A stretch of DNA of 64,000 bases from Eremophila alpestris peregrina (taxonomy: Eukaryota; Chordata; Aves; Passeriformes; Alaudidae). A program made the position numbers and the translations under genes. A model generated the notes under the pieces. That model did not search any database. It worked only from the letters and a program-made list of their open reading frames with translations, and was not told where the DNA came from. The stretch spans positions 2,376-66,375 of the forward strand of contig WMCF01000140.1 in the NCBI GenBank assembly GCA_009792885.1, in the 5' to 3' direction. Below, one piece after another: positions 47,901 to 60,429 of the stretch (position 1 is the stretch's first letter; every line of letters begins with the position of its first letter).

Positions 47901-50900
47901 GTCTGTATTTGCCTTTTGCTTTATTTATTATTTTTTTAAGAACACTAATTGCAAGATTTAAAAATGAAAACAAAGAGCAATAACGACAATGGAACAGTTT
48001 TAGGCTTCAAGTGGTTACTTGTCTCCAAAATTTCTTGTGGAACTGAGCTGCTTCAGATTATTGCAAAGGCTGCAACATAGCATTGATCTCCAATTATGGA
48101 TTGACATTTCAGCAATATGTAATTAATGCCTTCAGAATTATGTCTGAGCAGGTCACACAGTTCTCACAGGCAGCCAACTTCTGCTAATCAACTCACTAAA
48201 AAACCCAAACAAAACAGCAGCAACAAAAATGGATGAATGATGTTCTCCAGCCTGGCTTTTCCAGGTAACTCAGAGAACAGCAGGGTGCTGTCCCCAGGCA
48301 GGACTCTGGGGTGACTCTCCCTTCCATGCACTTCATCCCCAGGGACATTTCTTTGATAGGATTGCAAAGTCCTAATTGATTGCGGCAAATCACAAGCAGC
48401 CCCAGTTCTCCTCAGAAGCAAACACTGGGCTCTTGATCCCAAATATTCAGTATTTGAGGATGTTGTGGAGCTTGGCTTTAAGCCCCTCACTCTCCTGCCA
48501 ATTTCAAATGTGATTCAAATCTCAGTTAATTTTCTCATCTGTTGCAGTCATTCTCACAGGACTTTGTTAGAAGCAGAACACAGAGGGGATTGTAAGAAAA
48601 TTAATTGAGGGAATTTCTGGACCTGGCACTTCCCAGAAGGATTTAAGAGGCCAAATCAGATGATGAGGCCATCATCTTAATATTAATCCCTTCCTTCCAT
48701 GCAGGGATTTTTTATGCCTAGGAAGAATTCTCTCTTGCCTAGACTTTAAATACAAAAGGCTACACATGTAGGGATAACCTCCACTGCAGAGGATATGCTG
48801 CTTGACTGCTTTGTCATTGATAAACAGAAAATTACCAGCTAATAAAAGATGGTGACACAGCAAAACAATCCAAGAATAAATCCTAGACCACTTATGGCTC
48901 CTTCCCAGTGAGTTAAATTTCAGTGGAATTTTTGTTGTTGTTCTCATTCGGCCACAAAGAGAAACTCTGGCTGTAATCAGCAGTGATTTTAAGGCAAGTA
49001 AAAGGAAGTAAATAAATGCCACAAAGAATCCTTCTCAGGCTGCTGGCAACAGCACAGCTACAAAATTAGCCTCTGCTTGGGACACTCAAACAGATGGGTG
49101 TCACCCAGGTGGAAGAGATGACACATGAAACAACAGACAGTCTCTCACTCCATCGTATCTCCCCCCAGAATAATGGCAAAGCTCATATTTAAGGAACAAA
49201 TTACCCTGATCTGCTAGGCATATTATTCTAATCCATCCCATGTGCATTTAGACACAGGTACAGAACAGACAGTGTGATGTAAGGGCTTTATCTTCACTGA
49301 TTTAACCTACAGGCATTAGAGGTAAGCAAGTCTGTAGCTGGGTTTCCGACACAAAATAAAACTCTTTTGCCTTGTCTGCAAAGCAGGTATTTTGTTGTAA
49401 AAAAACCAAGAGGAGCGAAGATCATAGTTCCCTTCAAAACCAAAACACAATGAAGAAATGCAGTGTAGTGTACAGATTTGTGATTTGCTGTATGGCACAG
49501 ACAGGATAAGGGACTTTTAAACAGAGCTGGATCAGGTCAGGTAGAACTGGATTTGAGCCCCATGGAATTCCTGAGATGTGCAGCCAGGTAATCCTCAACA
49601 GCTAGAGATGATTGGTGGTTTTAAAGCTTGAGTATTTCAAAGAGACTGTTTTCCATCAATTTCACAAGAGGGAAACAACCAAGACCAAAATAATGTCTGG
49701 CAGCTTTTATTTTATGTATGAATCAACTAAAGGAAATAGTACCTTCTTTGACTGGGAGTGTGGAAGAGTTCAGGGATACAGTATGTATTTTTAAAGGCAA
49801 ACCTAATACACATGTTTGGAAAGGAAAAGGACAAGACTTCAGCTGCTGGCACTATTTGCAGACATCCCCAGACATTTTGAATAGATGTATTCTTCTGGGG
49901 GCTTTCACCTTGTCTGAAGGTTTTGTACTTGTTCCAGGTCTTGCAGTGTTTATTACATTTTAGAGAGTCAAGTTATTCTTTCCTACTGCACTGCAAACTA
50001 GAACATTATTCTTGCTAATTTTGGGGACTCAAGAGCAAACAGAGCAGGGGAAGAGGCAGACACAGATGAAAGCACAATTCTAAAAAAGCATTTTAAGTTT
50101 CTACTTAAAAAAATAAACCACAACCAAAACAACCCCAACTAAACCAATGAGGACAAGGAAGGATTTTCCTCAAACCTGCTGCAATAAAGGCTGTTCATTT
50201 TTTGCTTGCAATATTAAAACCATTGCTGCAAATCTGCCTGACCGAGCACTGCATCAGCAATACAGGAAACGTGACAAGGGGCAACTTCCAACACTTTTGT
50301 CAGACCAAGACAAACAGACAGAGACTCGACCCTGGAGATTAATATTAAAGCCATAAATAAAGAGATGGCATGCAAAGGAAATGACTGCAGTTTATGGGGA
50401 ATTCTTTCAATGAGATGTTAAAAAGAATTAGTGAAACTCCAACCCCTTACACATATTCTGTGGTCTCACTTCATTTCCCAGGCATTTGAAAAGACAACAT
50501 TCCTTCCATCTTCCATCTTGCCAGCTCGGATGTAGAGGATTGGCTCTGCTCCACTGAGTTTGCACTGTGTGCTGTAGGACCACTCAGAGCTCTGCTTGGC
50601 ACATTGTAACTGCTGTGGTTTCATCTTCATCCTACATTCCAAAAAAGAGCTACTGTGCTCATTGTCAAAGTTTACTTTTACTCTCCAAGAGCTACTCTGA
50701 TATTACCCTTACGGAGTTCAGACTTGTGGGAATTGTGTATGGCCAAGTGAGAAGGCTTTCAGAGAAATTCCATCAGCTTCATCAGCTTTGCAAATCAAGG
50801 AAATTTCTTTCAAGGTGAAGAAACCATACCTTTGATGACATCAAACATTCATTCATTCCTACAACAATTCTGACTCCTGATCATTATCCAAGGCCTCGTT

Positions 50901-53900
50901 TTGTTACATACCATATGAACAAAGTAGAGTTTCTTCTCTGCAGAGTTTGCAGTTTTAAGATAAACAGACTGACAGACCTGGATATGCCTGTTTCCAAAGC
51001 TGACTGTTCTTCCTAAGTGACATTCCCTGCAGGAGGCATCCCTTAACCTAAGGATGCTGGGCTTCTAAACCTCATTAAATTCTTCTGTGGACAGCACAGC
51101 ATCTCTGAAGGAAATGTTTTCCATGCCATCCTTAACCAATGGTTGCTGCTACCAGAGCTCATCAGAGTTTCATCTGAGAGGGTGGCTTTTAATGAAGGTT
51201 GCACTCCTCATCATTTGCAGCCTTCAATGTTACATTTTTTGCCACTAAGAAATATCCAAAAGTCAGCCTTTGCCAGTATTTAGAAGAGGGAAGAATGACA
51301 ATCATGGGTTTGCAAAATTCAGTTTCTCAGGGACCGACTCCCCAAAGCCACAGAAACTTCACTGATGTTTTTAATGAGAAAGGGATTGGTCCCTGTATTA
51401 ATTCAGGACCAAAGTGTGATTTCCCCTTCCCCTCCAGTCTCCTGAGAATAACGTATCAGGGAAATTACATCTTGTCACACAGGTACATCAGCAAAAGCAC
51501 CTGGGAATTCCCATTCTAGGTGAGCCAACACAGTTAATTCAAACACAGTTAATTCAAGCAGGATCTCTTGGCACAGACAAAGTCTTTTAAATTAGCTCCA
51601 GTATTTTTGGAAGGCCTTTCTTCAGCACTTTAATAATGAGAAGACTGTTTAATAATGAGATGTGAACAAATAAGAGACATTGGATTTCCTCCAGCTTCTT
51701 CTGGCTTCTCTCTTCTTCCACAGTTTCACTGGCCTTAGGAATGTGAAGCTGTGAGCTGTGAAGGAATCTGGGAGGCTGGAGGTCCTTCTCAAGCTCTGCT
51801 GGGAAACAGTCCCGAGTATCCAGCACTGGAGCTGAGACGTGAGAGCACACAGTAACTCGGTGTACAACAATTACTGCTCTGACATTTGGCAATTCTCAGT
51901 GTTTTTTACAGCACTGCTCTTGTGTTTGAGATGTCACTTACAAGCCTGAATAATTGCACAGCCAGGGTCACAATACATGACCATTTTTCAAGCTAACTGC
52001 CCGGTACTTGAGATAAACAAAGAGAGATTTGGGCTTCAGTTCCAGTAAAGCTCTCTTAGTGCCAATGGCATCCCAGTTTCCTGGCTTCTGGCAGCCATCA
52101 GCAACACTGAGCCAGCTGAACAGCTCCAGAAAGCACCCAGAATTTGGGTGGGATGGTTGGGCTGGTTATTGAACCAGTGCTCACATAAACCAAGAGCTGA
52201 AGGGCAGTGAGAAGTACTGAGCAATGACTGCCCCTTACCTTGAGCAAGGAATACTCAAGGAGCTGGAATAATGTTATATTAGCAGGGCTTTGCCAGTTAA
52301 TTAACCTGATCTAATCAACATATCTGTACTGCTGCAGGTGTACCAGTTAATTTTCATCACTGTAGGGAATCAAAGACATTATACTCTTATGGAATTACAC
52401 ATGTGGAATTGTGCTCACTTCCCCTAAAACTGGTACAGGCTTATCTTGGAGCTGAGACTCACAGGCAGAACTGCAAATGCAGGGAGCAGCAGATGGAATA
52501 CAGGAATTATTAATCCAAACAAGACACAATTCCTTTCAGTCTACTGGAGGGATCCTTTTTCTCCAAGGCTCATTTAATTAAAAAAAAAAAATTGATAATA
52601 GATAGCTGTTCTAGAAAAGGAGGTATTTTGATGGTTTTCTCTGACATTAACAGGAGATGAATCAGTTCAAAGTTGTATGATTATACTGTAGATGAATGTT
52701 GCTGATTGAGAAACTGTTCTGCTACAGAATGTGTGAATATATGTACACATATAAATAAAACTTACTTTATCCAACTCCTCTGGGGTTATTCTGGCTCTGC
52801 AGTCCTAACAAATAGAAAGCTATTGTTATTTGGTTTGTTTTGTTTTGAACTGTAGTCAGTGAAAGCAGTGATTCGAATTACATCTTGGAAATAAGTAAGT
52901 TCACCGTGGTTTTTTTAGTCATCTCTCCAAATCTGCAATGCTGGTTAAATATTTGGTCTCACTACACAGTGGACAAAAGCTGTGAATAGCACTAAACCCC
53001 AGTCTACTGATTTCAGCTGGAATAAAACAGCCAGGGCAAATCTTCCCATTATTTCTAAATAAAAACTGCATGCTATCCGTACTACTCCTGCAATAATCCT
53101 ATTGTTTAGAGTAGCACTTGGTCCCCAAGGAAAGAATTCCTTTTGAACTAACCAGTTATTTGTTTTGAATCTCTGCTAGGCAGGGAAACCAAATCCAGCC
53201 CTTGGTTTCTCCCCCTTCTCTTGAGCTCTTTCACCATCTGTGCATGATCATGGCTCAGCCTTTCTTTCCACCCTCTGAGAAAGACTCCTCCCAAACACGT
53301 CTCACCACGGGAACACATGGCAGCTGGGCACGGGGCTGGATTAAATGGGACATGAAGACACTCCCCAGGGGTCATCCAGGGCCTGATGTGGAAGGAGAAA
53401 CTGGGGAACTACTCTCTCCTTCCATTCTGCATCTCTGTCCCTACAGAGTTTTCAGGGACACAATGCAACAAGCTGAATCCCAGCACTCACAGCAAACCAG
53501 CATCAAAATCAGCAGAAGCACCACTGTGGGTGCTTCTCAAAAATCCACAGAAATGGGTACCATGAGCAGAATAAACAGGCAGGAAACCAAAACAGAGAGA
53601 GGGGTGTGTTCTTTTCTTCCTCCCACTAAACCCAGTCTGTGGTTTGTGCATGCACCTGAGCTGCTCTCCCTCTCGTGTCACCCGGGCTGGAATCATCCCT
53701 GTGGACAGAAGTTCTTGGAACAACATTATCTGTAAAGAAAAAGCCCTTTAAGACTGCAGATCCATTCGTGCTTGGTTAGAAAAGAAAGGTCTTGGTCCTG
53801 CAGCTTTGCAAGAAATGGTTAATTAATGCAACAATGCTGGTGGCCAGTGGCAGAATTAAGTTTGTGATGTTTAGATTTTTTCAAGTTATGTCATACAAAC

Positions 53901-56120
53901 TATGCTCTGACTGTGCTGGCGTGGAATTATCTCAAAAGGATTCCTTATCTACAGAGAGAGAGGGATAAAACATGGTGAAACAAATTGTCAGGCTTGTTGG
54001 GCCTCTGTTAGCCCCAGAAGTGCCCGTAGTTCACAGCAGTCCTGGAACTCAGCTGGTGCCAGAACAGCAAGTCCTTCCTTGAAGCAGCAGCTCAGCCCCA
54101 TTTGAGTTTGGCAGTTTCATGTAACAAGGAGTTTACACAGGAGTTTTATAGAGTTTACACACAAGAATATTAAAATTAAAAAAAAGAAAAACCATTACAA
54201 GACATTTCATTCACTTGATACCTGGTGATGTTGGTTCAGCTCCTGCAGATGTCCTGCCTGAGTTGGTTATGGGAAGCCAACCTGCTCTGCATGGAAGGAG
54301 GTCAGTTCTTCCCATTCTTCAGAATTTTCTGCTGGCAGTGGGGGATGACTCAGGCCTTGCTGTCACCTCATCCTTGTGAGCAGAGCTGAAAATCTCTCGT
54401 CACTCCATAACTTTTCTCCTAGATTTGATTGCCCTCTCCAACTCTCTCCTCTGAAAAAAAAAAGAAAATGTTCTCCCAGCCTCTCCATCAGCCCTGGTCT
54501 GGGATATCTAAGGGAGTTCAGTGCAAACAAACAGTCTGAACAGTTTTGTCCTCACCCTCCCCGAGTCACTCCTTTGCCTACCTGGGCATGCTGTAGGCAC
54601 ACACACTCCAACATTTCCCAGCTCACATTTTCAGCACACCTGGTAGCAGGCAAACTCTCAGGTGCCTTCTGACAGCCACTGATCACTGGCCCATGTCCCT
54701 TACAGGCAGAGAATTTGCAGGAGGCTGTGCCCTCCAGGGCTGGCTCAGCTTGGGACAAGGTTCTGATTGCTGTGATTAAGACCTCTATGACATTTCAGGA
54801 AATCCTCAAGGAGCAGAGGCCTAAAAATTTGTTTTAAAAAGAGAAATATGAAATACAATGCCATCACCCCGAAACAGAAGGTGGGGTGAGCTGGGAATGG
54901 TGATAGTGGGATGCAAAGGAGAAACAAGACACCTGACTGGGACTTGCTTCCAGCGGGAGCTGGATGTGCCAACTCCCTGAAATCTCAGCCATTTCCCAAC
55001 TGCCCAAGCACATCACATGTAAAAGCTGAGTTCTGCCATCACACCATGCTCTACACAAACAGCCTTTGTGTCCAGAGGAGGAGCCTCTGCCTGGCAGGAG
55101 CTGAAATTGCCCGTGGCAGATGTTGAAATCGTCTCTGTGCCGAGCGCCATGGCAGACAGGCATAGGAGCTCAATGGTGCAGAGAGCTTTAGGAGATCTGA
55201 GCCTGAGGGAGCCACACCTGTCTGCTGTATTCCAAACTGCAGGAGAGGATGCCTTGAGGAGAGCTTGCACGGTAATCTTCTGTGCATATCAAAGAGAGAA
55301 TTATAAGTAACCCAGGATACAGGATCTACCTGGTTTATAAATTGTTCCATTTTGTTGGCGTGTAGAAAAACAAGCGTTAATTAATCAAAATGTAACGTCT
55401 AACAGCTTTTTTTGAAAACCTCTTGTCCTGGTTTCAGCATCACAACATTTAAATATATCATTATGGGCTTTTTAAAAGCCTGATTGGAAAAATTACATCA
55501 TTTTGGACTTTCTCAACACTTGGTGCGTCAGCTCCCAGTGTCTAAGAGTCCCATAAATAGATGTTGGACCACCTCAATACAATTCCTGTCTGCAGATTTT
55601 CCATAACACACTTCACTCTATTATTCAAATAAAGTCCAAGTGGATCTTTTCCTGGGAACAGGGGTTATGCAATGCTCAGCAAAGGAGGCTCAAGAAAAAC
55701 AGTGTAAAGCCAAACATGAGCTGCAAACACTTGCAGAGCAGCAGAGTCTGTTTATATTTATTTGTATGTTGCGTTTCCATTTAATCCTCACTTGACAGCC
55801 CCCAGCTCCTTTTGCCTCTTTTGATCTACCAAGTCTTTCTCTCCCATGTCTTGGTGCATCAAGAGTGTGGCCAAGTAGCTATGCATCAATTTGCCAATCA
55901 ATTATTAATGAAAATATAATTGCAGGATGATCAAAACTGTAATCTAACGACATCCTTATGCTACTAGGAACTACTGTTCTAAATTAAAATTATAAACACC
56001 TCTAGTATTTTCCCAGAATTCACCAAATTCTGGGATCTGACAGAAAACCAGAATATATAGCTTCAGGTCAGAGAGGTAACGTGACTCTAATACACAGATA
56101 GCCCCCAAAAAGTATCTAAA
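41918..56120. other. Large gene-poor interval between FGF2 and BBS12
   Basis: About 14 kb without a recognisable gene on either strand. Small local duplications occur at 51527-51556 and 51629-51660. A short T-run is at 43991-44006. Open frames such as 53202-53735 (plus) show no family resemblance and no splice or codon support. Regulatory elements for FGF2 or BBS12 could lie here but cannot be identified by eye. Confidence 0.65.
51527..51556. repeat. Perfect 15-bp tandem duplication
   Basis: AACACAGTTAATTCA occurs twice with no spacer. About 70 bp further on, TTTAATAATGAGA occurs twice (51629-51641 and 51648-51660). Confidence 0.95.
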
Positions 56121-56121
56121 C

Positions 56122-56127
56122 TTTATT
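56122..56127 (-). terminator. BBS12: Candidate BBS12 poly(A) signal
   Basis: Minus-strand AATAAA 0.97 kb past the BBS12 stop, with ATTAAA at 56169-56174 just upstream and a GU-containing stretch (CTGTGTATTAG) downstream. Plausible end of the BBS12 3' UTR, not proven. Confidence 0.45.
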
Positions 56128-57098
56128 TGTGGATTAATTTCATTATCTGTGCTGCCAGCCAGGAGCATTTTAATGAAAAAGTTCTTGAATGCAAGAATCC
56201 TCTTTAGCATCACCATTTCCATTCGTTTTCCATTCTATTTTCACCAGACTGGTGAGACATTTCACTTTCAGTGTGACTCAGAATGCCAAGCTCAGAAAAA
56301 AATATCTCCATAGTTACACACCTCTCTCTTGCAATGAAGTGCCAGCTCTGCAGTGCCCAACTTTCAAATTGCCAGTGCTGTAGCACAGCCAAAATGCCGT
56401 GCCTCAATCACCAGGATAGATCTGTTCCCAGTTGTTAGCCAACAGCTAAAACTTGCAGCAACATTTTCCTCTCTGCAAGAACAGCTGAAAGACCCCATGG
56501 AAATGATCTAAAAATCCAGCTGGCAATGTAAAAGAAAATTTTTGTAGAGAGATGCATCCAGTCTGTAATACCAAAAGGAAGGATTCAGCCTGAATTGGTC
56601 AAAACCAGAGAAATTCCAGAGGGTATATATTGGGAAATCAGAGATCTATGGACCACAAATATGCAAAACCAGAATCTATTCATACAATCTCTCAGTATAA
56701 AATGTAACACTCACATTATTTCCAGTTTAACTCTTGTGTTTGCAATGTACAAAAATTAAGAAGGTATTAATTACCGTACATCCTTTCATTTAACACAAGT
56801 TCAGCAATGTTATGTACGACATCTCTACCTTTCTTCAGAAGACATTAGCAGACATCCATACAGGCAATACCATTAGCAAGAAATGCATGGCCTGGGTTAG
56901 AGATAAGCCCACAAGTGGTTTTTGTTCATGATTTCATTCCCATTTCTAGAAAAAAGAAATTACCTTATGATTGCCTCTCATTCTGACTTCTGTTACATTC
57001 CAAAGTCACAATCACATCTCACTGTTTGCTTTATAAAGACAAGGAGGCTGCACCCAGGCTTCTCCCACTGACTCATGGACTTACAAATCCTGAAAACC
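56128..57098 (-). other. BBS12: Putative BBS12 3' UTR
   Basis: Non-coding DNA between the BBS12 stop and the candidate poly(A) signal on the same strand. Extent is inferred only from the signal. Confidence 0.45.
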
Positions 57099-59228
57099 CT
57101 ATAAAAACATAAATTCGCTTGACACAGGCGAGTTCAGGATCTGATTGCTTCTGGGGCCTGTGATAATTTCGGCATCAGTTTGAAGCACCAGCAGCACCAA
57201 GTCCAGAGCTCTCCTCCACGCCTCTGTCTTGGCTGCAACGTTATCACAGACCTTTAAATCTGTCACCTGGTCAGGGAAGGGATCAGAGCCACCCCTGAGC
57301 ACTCCACCTCTCCTAAACTCTTCCAAAACATAAGCTGAGGGAGAGCCACAGGCTGCCACTTTCCGGAGGTGGTGATCCACTGAGGCGCCTGCCTCCAGCT
57401 CCGAGCTGGCCTTGCCAGTGTTACACAGGACCAGAGAGAGGTACTGCTTCCAGCCACGTGCCAGCGCCTGGAGCACAATGGATTTATACTCTGCCAGCCA
57501 GGCACTGGGAAGCTCTCTCACAGCTCTGTCGCCTCCCGGTCGCCCGGGCTGCTCTGCGAGCGCCTGGATGTGACTGAGGCACAAGAGCTCCACTGCACCG
57601 CCCCCAGGGAAAACGTTCCCGTCCTTGAGAGCGTGATGCAGTCGATACAGCCAAGTCCAGAACTGGTCTTGGAGGAGCTGCGCCTTGCACGGCAGGGCAG
57701 TGGTGAGCACGGCCGTGAGCAGGGCGATGCCTCCGGCGCCGATCCGCACCGGCAGCAGCTCGCCCAGATCCACGGCGCGCCCATCGTTGGCCTTCCACAG
57801 CTCCGCCCAGGCCCCATTCCCGATGCACGAAGCGTTCAGCTGGCTCAGGTACGTCACTGCCTGGGCACCAGTGGCCGCCCCAAAGGCACACAGCACATCC
57901 CGAGCCACACAGCCGATTACCAGTATCCTGCTGGCGATGCACCTTTCCATGAAGTCTTTGCACACGTTTCCTTTGACCAAAAGCAGGTTTACTTCAAAGT
58001 TCATCAAGATGTCCGACATTCTGCTTAGCCACACGTCTCCTGCCCCGCCTCCCCGCGGACTGGGATGCTCCAATATGGTCCTTACATTACACGGTCTGTT
58101 AAAGCCTAAGTGTCGATACTGCTCCGTGAGGTCACCATCCATCAGCAGAACCCGGAGGGATTTGTCTGCCAAGTGCTTGATGACTGTGGCTTGCTCTGGC
58201 GACACTAAAGTGACAAAGCCTGGGCAGACACAGGAGTAGCTCTCAGGCAGGCCCAGCACACAGCAGGTCACAATCTCTGCAATGTTAATCTGGGAAGAGC
58301 CACTGCACTCTGCTCTCTCTTGCTGATAAGCAGCAATGCTTTGTAGCAGTTTCACGCTGGTCTGGTTCCCATGGCTCAGAGCCATTGCCAGGTGTCCTAA
58401 ACCACAACATCCACACAGATCTGTGGATGGTCCTGAAAGGTATCCCTGAAAATGACCTGACTGACTTGAAAAACGGCTTTTCCCCAGAGTGCTGAAGTGT
58501 CTGCTGTGGGTTAACTTCCGTGTGATGCAGCTGGATGCAGGAACACCATTGCCAGACAGCACAGATGAACTTTCATCACCCGCTGCTTTGACAACAGAAG
58601 CCACTGAACCAAAGCCAGCCAAGGGCGAAACCAGGCACTTGTTAAAATTACAATCATCTCCTTGATGGGAACAAGAATGTATTGGAATTACTTCTTCTGT
58701 TGCAGAAATATCTCTCTGAGAACACAGCAAATTCCATGGATTTGTAGGACCATCACGTCCAAGTTGGCCAGTTTTGCTTTCAAAAGCCTTTGGCCTAACT
58801 CTGCTAGAACACAGCTCTCTCTTTACGTCATGTATTGGTATTTGAAGACACTGGATTCTCTCACAGCAAGAGTTCAAGCCCTCAGACATGACAGACACTA
58901 TTGCTGGAACAGGAACGTTCTGCTGGAGGCACTCCACCACAGCATTGCTCCACGCTCCAACCAGGAACAACAGGGTACTCATCCCAGTCTTAAACTCCTT
59001 GTTCTGAGCCTGAATGGTCTCATTAAGAAGCTGTCCAACAGCACTTGTCAAATCCAAACTTTCAATCAGTCTAACAGCAGAACAAATCAAAGTGCTCTGG
59101 TTGGTGGTTTCATCCACAATGAATTTATGTGATTTCATTGGCCCCAGGAATGTTCTCCCAGTGGATGCTAAGGCTGAGAGTTGCTGGAGTCCAACGTGTC
59201 TCCTGGCATTCACATCCCTGAAAGCCAT
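57099..59228 (-). CDS. BBS12: BBS12, Bardet-Biedl syndrome 12 chaperonin-like protein
   Basis: BBS12 is a type II chaperonin-like protein that works with MKKS/BBS6, BBS10 and CCT subunits to assemble the BBSome core at the basal body. A single uninterrupted frame of 709 codons plus stop matches the human 710-residue, single-coding-exon gene. Seen: N-terminal RRHVGLQQLSALASTGRTFL, ESLDLTSAVGQLLNE, TGMSTLLFLVGAW in the equatorial region, ESYSCVCPGFVTLVSPE and GDLTEQYRHLGFN in the middle, and WRRALDLVLLVLQTDAEIIT near the end. Start: the frame continues 11 codons upstream to an ATG at 59261, but a good acceptor (TGTTCACAG|ATG) at 59245 and human alignment favour the ATG at 59228. The gene is head-to-head with centrin and upstream of FGF2 on the same strand. 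Confidence 0.97.
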   Translation of the reverse strand: MAFRDVNARRHVGLQQLSALASTGRTFLGPMKSHKFIVDETTNQSTLICSAVRLIESLDLTSAVGQLLNETIQAQNKEFKTGMSTLLFLVGAWSNAVVECLQQNVPVPAIVSVMSEGLNSCCERIQCLQIPIHDVKRELCSSRVRPKAFESKTGQLGRDGPTNPWNLLCSQRDISATEEVIPIHSCSHQGDDCNFNKCLVSPLAGFGSVASVVKAAGDESSSVLSGNGVPASSCITRKLTHSRHFSTLGKSRFSSQSGHFQGYLSGPSTDLCGCCGLGHLAMALSHGNQTSVKLLQSIAAYQQERAECSGSSQINIAEIVTCCVLGLPESYSCVCPGFVTLVSPEQATVIKHLADKSLRVLLMDGDLTEQYRHLGFNRPCNVRTILEHPSPRGGGAGDVWLSRMSDILMNFEVNLLLVKGNVCKDFMERCIASRILVIGCVARDVLCAFGAATGAQAVTYLSQLNASCIGNGAWAELWKANDGRAVDLGELLPVRIGAGGIALLTAVLTTALPCKAQLLQDQFWTWLYRLHHALKDGNVFPGGGAVELLCLSHIQALAEQPGRPGGDRAVRELPSAWLAEYKSIVLQALARGWKQYLSLVLCNTGKASSELEAGASVDHHLRKVAACGSPSAYVLEEFRRGGVLRGGSDPFPDQVTDLKVCDNVAAKTEAWRRALDLVLLVLQTDAEIITGPRSNQILNSPVSSEFMFL

Positions 59229-60400
59229 GGGCAGTGGGCAGCATCTGTGAACAGACCACAAATTACTGCCCCATCCTCACAGCACACCAGAGCACAAATC
59301 ACCAAAAAATGAATTTGACAGTCTAGTCCTGAACACAGCTTTCCTCTCTATAAAGCAGGTCTTCTTCCTATGCACTCATTACAAAAAATCAATGAGCAGA
59401 GTTGCTGAAATGGGGCACTGTTAAAATACCATGGAATTGTTCCTGGCTGGCTGATGGTAAAGAGCTGTTAATTCCCACAGTTTCTTACACTTCCAGCAGT
59501 ACAGGCTGTGTAGAACTACCACCTCCCTCCTGTCCTGATGTCTGGAATTTCAGCTATTTGCCTTACTTAGGGCAAAAGTTCATTAGAGCAGAATGGACAA
59601 ATTGCATACAAAACTCAAAAGTTCTGTGTAGATCCTTCTTGGTAATGACAATAGTCCTGCCACTGACTTTAACCTTCTAGTCTGGAAAAACGTATTTTAT
59701 TCCAAATTCTGTTTAGCCCAATTAGCATGCATGAATACTCCATTAAGCAAAATCAAAGCAATGCCACTTCTTTGTAACTTACAAACTTGCCAAGACTTTG
59801 AAGTTTTGACCAACTGTTCATTCTTAACACACCAAAAAGAAATCTTCTTTCCATCAAAATCTCTTCCACACCATGGTCCCGTGGCAGACCACGTGAATTA
59901 AGATAAAGCTCCCCTTTTGAATAACAAAGTATACACACCAAGAATTGCGAACCCTGAGGCCTGTACCTCTTATGCTCAGATTAAAATGACAGAATGGTCT
60001 GGGTGGGGAGGGATCTTAAAGCTCATCCAGTTCCAACCCCCCTGTCAAGGGCAGAATCACCTTTCACCAGACCAGGTTGCTCAGAGCCACATCCAACCTG
60101 GCCTTAGACGCTTCCAGGGATGGGGCATCCACAGCTTCTCTGGGGAACCCGTTAAAGTCCGTCACAATAAAGATTTTCTTCCTAATACCCAATCTAAATC
60201 AACTGTCTGTCATTTTGAACCCATCCCCCCTTGTCCCATCACTATATGCCCTTGTAAATAGTTCTGCCCCATTTTTCCTTGTAAGCTCCCCCTTCAAGTA
60301 CTGGAATTTATTCACATCATTTATTCCAGCTCCCTAAAGGCCCCTTTGCACAGCTATTCTAAATCCAAAAAGCTTTTTTTATCTTCTTTTTTTTTTTTCC
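59229..60400 (-). other. BBS12: BBS12 5' intron and exon 2 leader
   Basis: In mammals BBS12 has a non-coding first exon and an intron before the coding exon. Here a splice acceptor (TTCACAG ending at 59245) precedes the start by 16 nt, and the CpG island lies about 1.2 kb further up, so this stretch is best read as intron. It contains the CR1 element at 59986-60345 and a T-rich run at 60388-60399. Confidence 0.65.
59986..60345 (-). mobile_element. CR1 LINE fragment in BBS12 5' intron
   Basis: The plus-strand text GACAGAATGGTCTGGGTGGG, then CTCATCCAGTTCCAACCCCC, TCAGAGCCACATCCAACCTGG and CAATCTAAATC is the reverse complement of a CR1 3' portion, less diverged than the others here. It is 5'-truncated, as CR1 copies usually are, and has no coding capacity left. 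Confidence 0.93.
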
Positions 60401-60429
60401 CATCTTACACAGCGAAACTCCACTTGAAT

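Noticed and set aside
53202..53735. 177-codon open frame in the FGF2-BBS12 interval
   Set aside because: No recognisable domain, no promoter or splice context, and codon use looks random. Kept as unannotated.
57570..58239. Plus-strand open frames of 150-184 codons inside BBS12
   Set aside because: They are antisense shadows of the GC-rich BBS12 coding frame, without recognisable motifs.
59229..59261. Eleven-codon N-terminal extension of BBS12 from the ATG at 59261
   Set aside because: A splice acceptor at 59245 lies between the two ATGs, and alignment with human BBS12 starts at the internal Met (MAFRDVNARRH).
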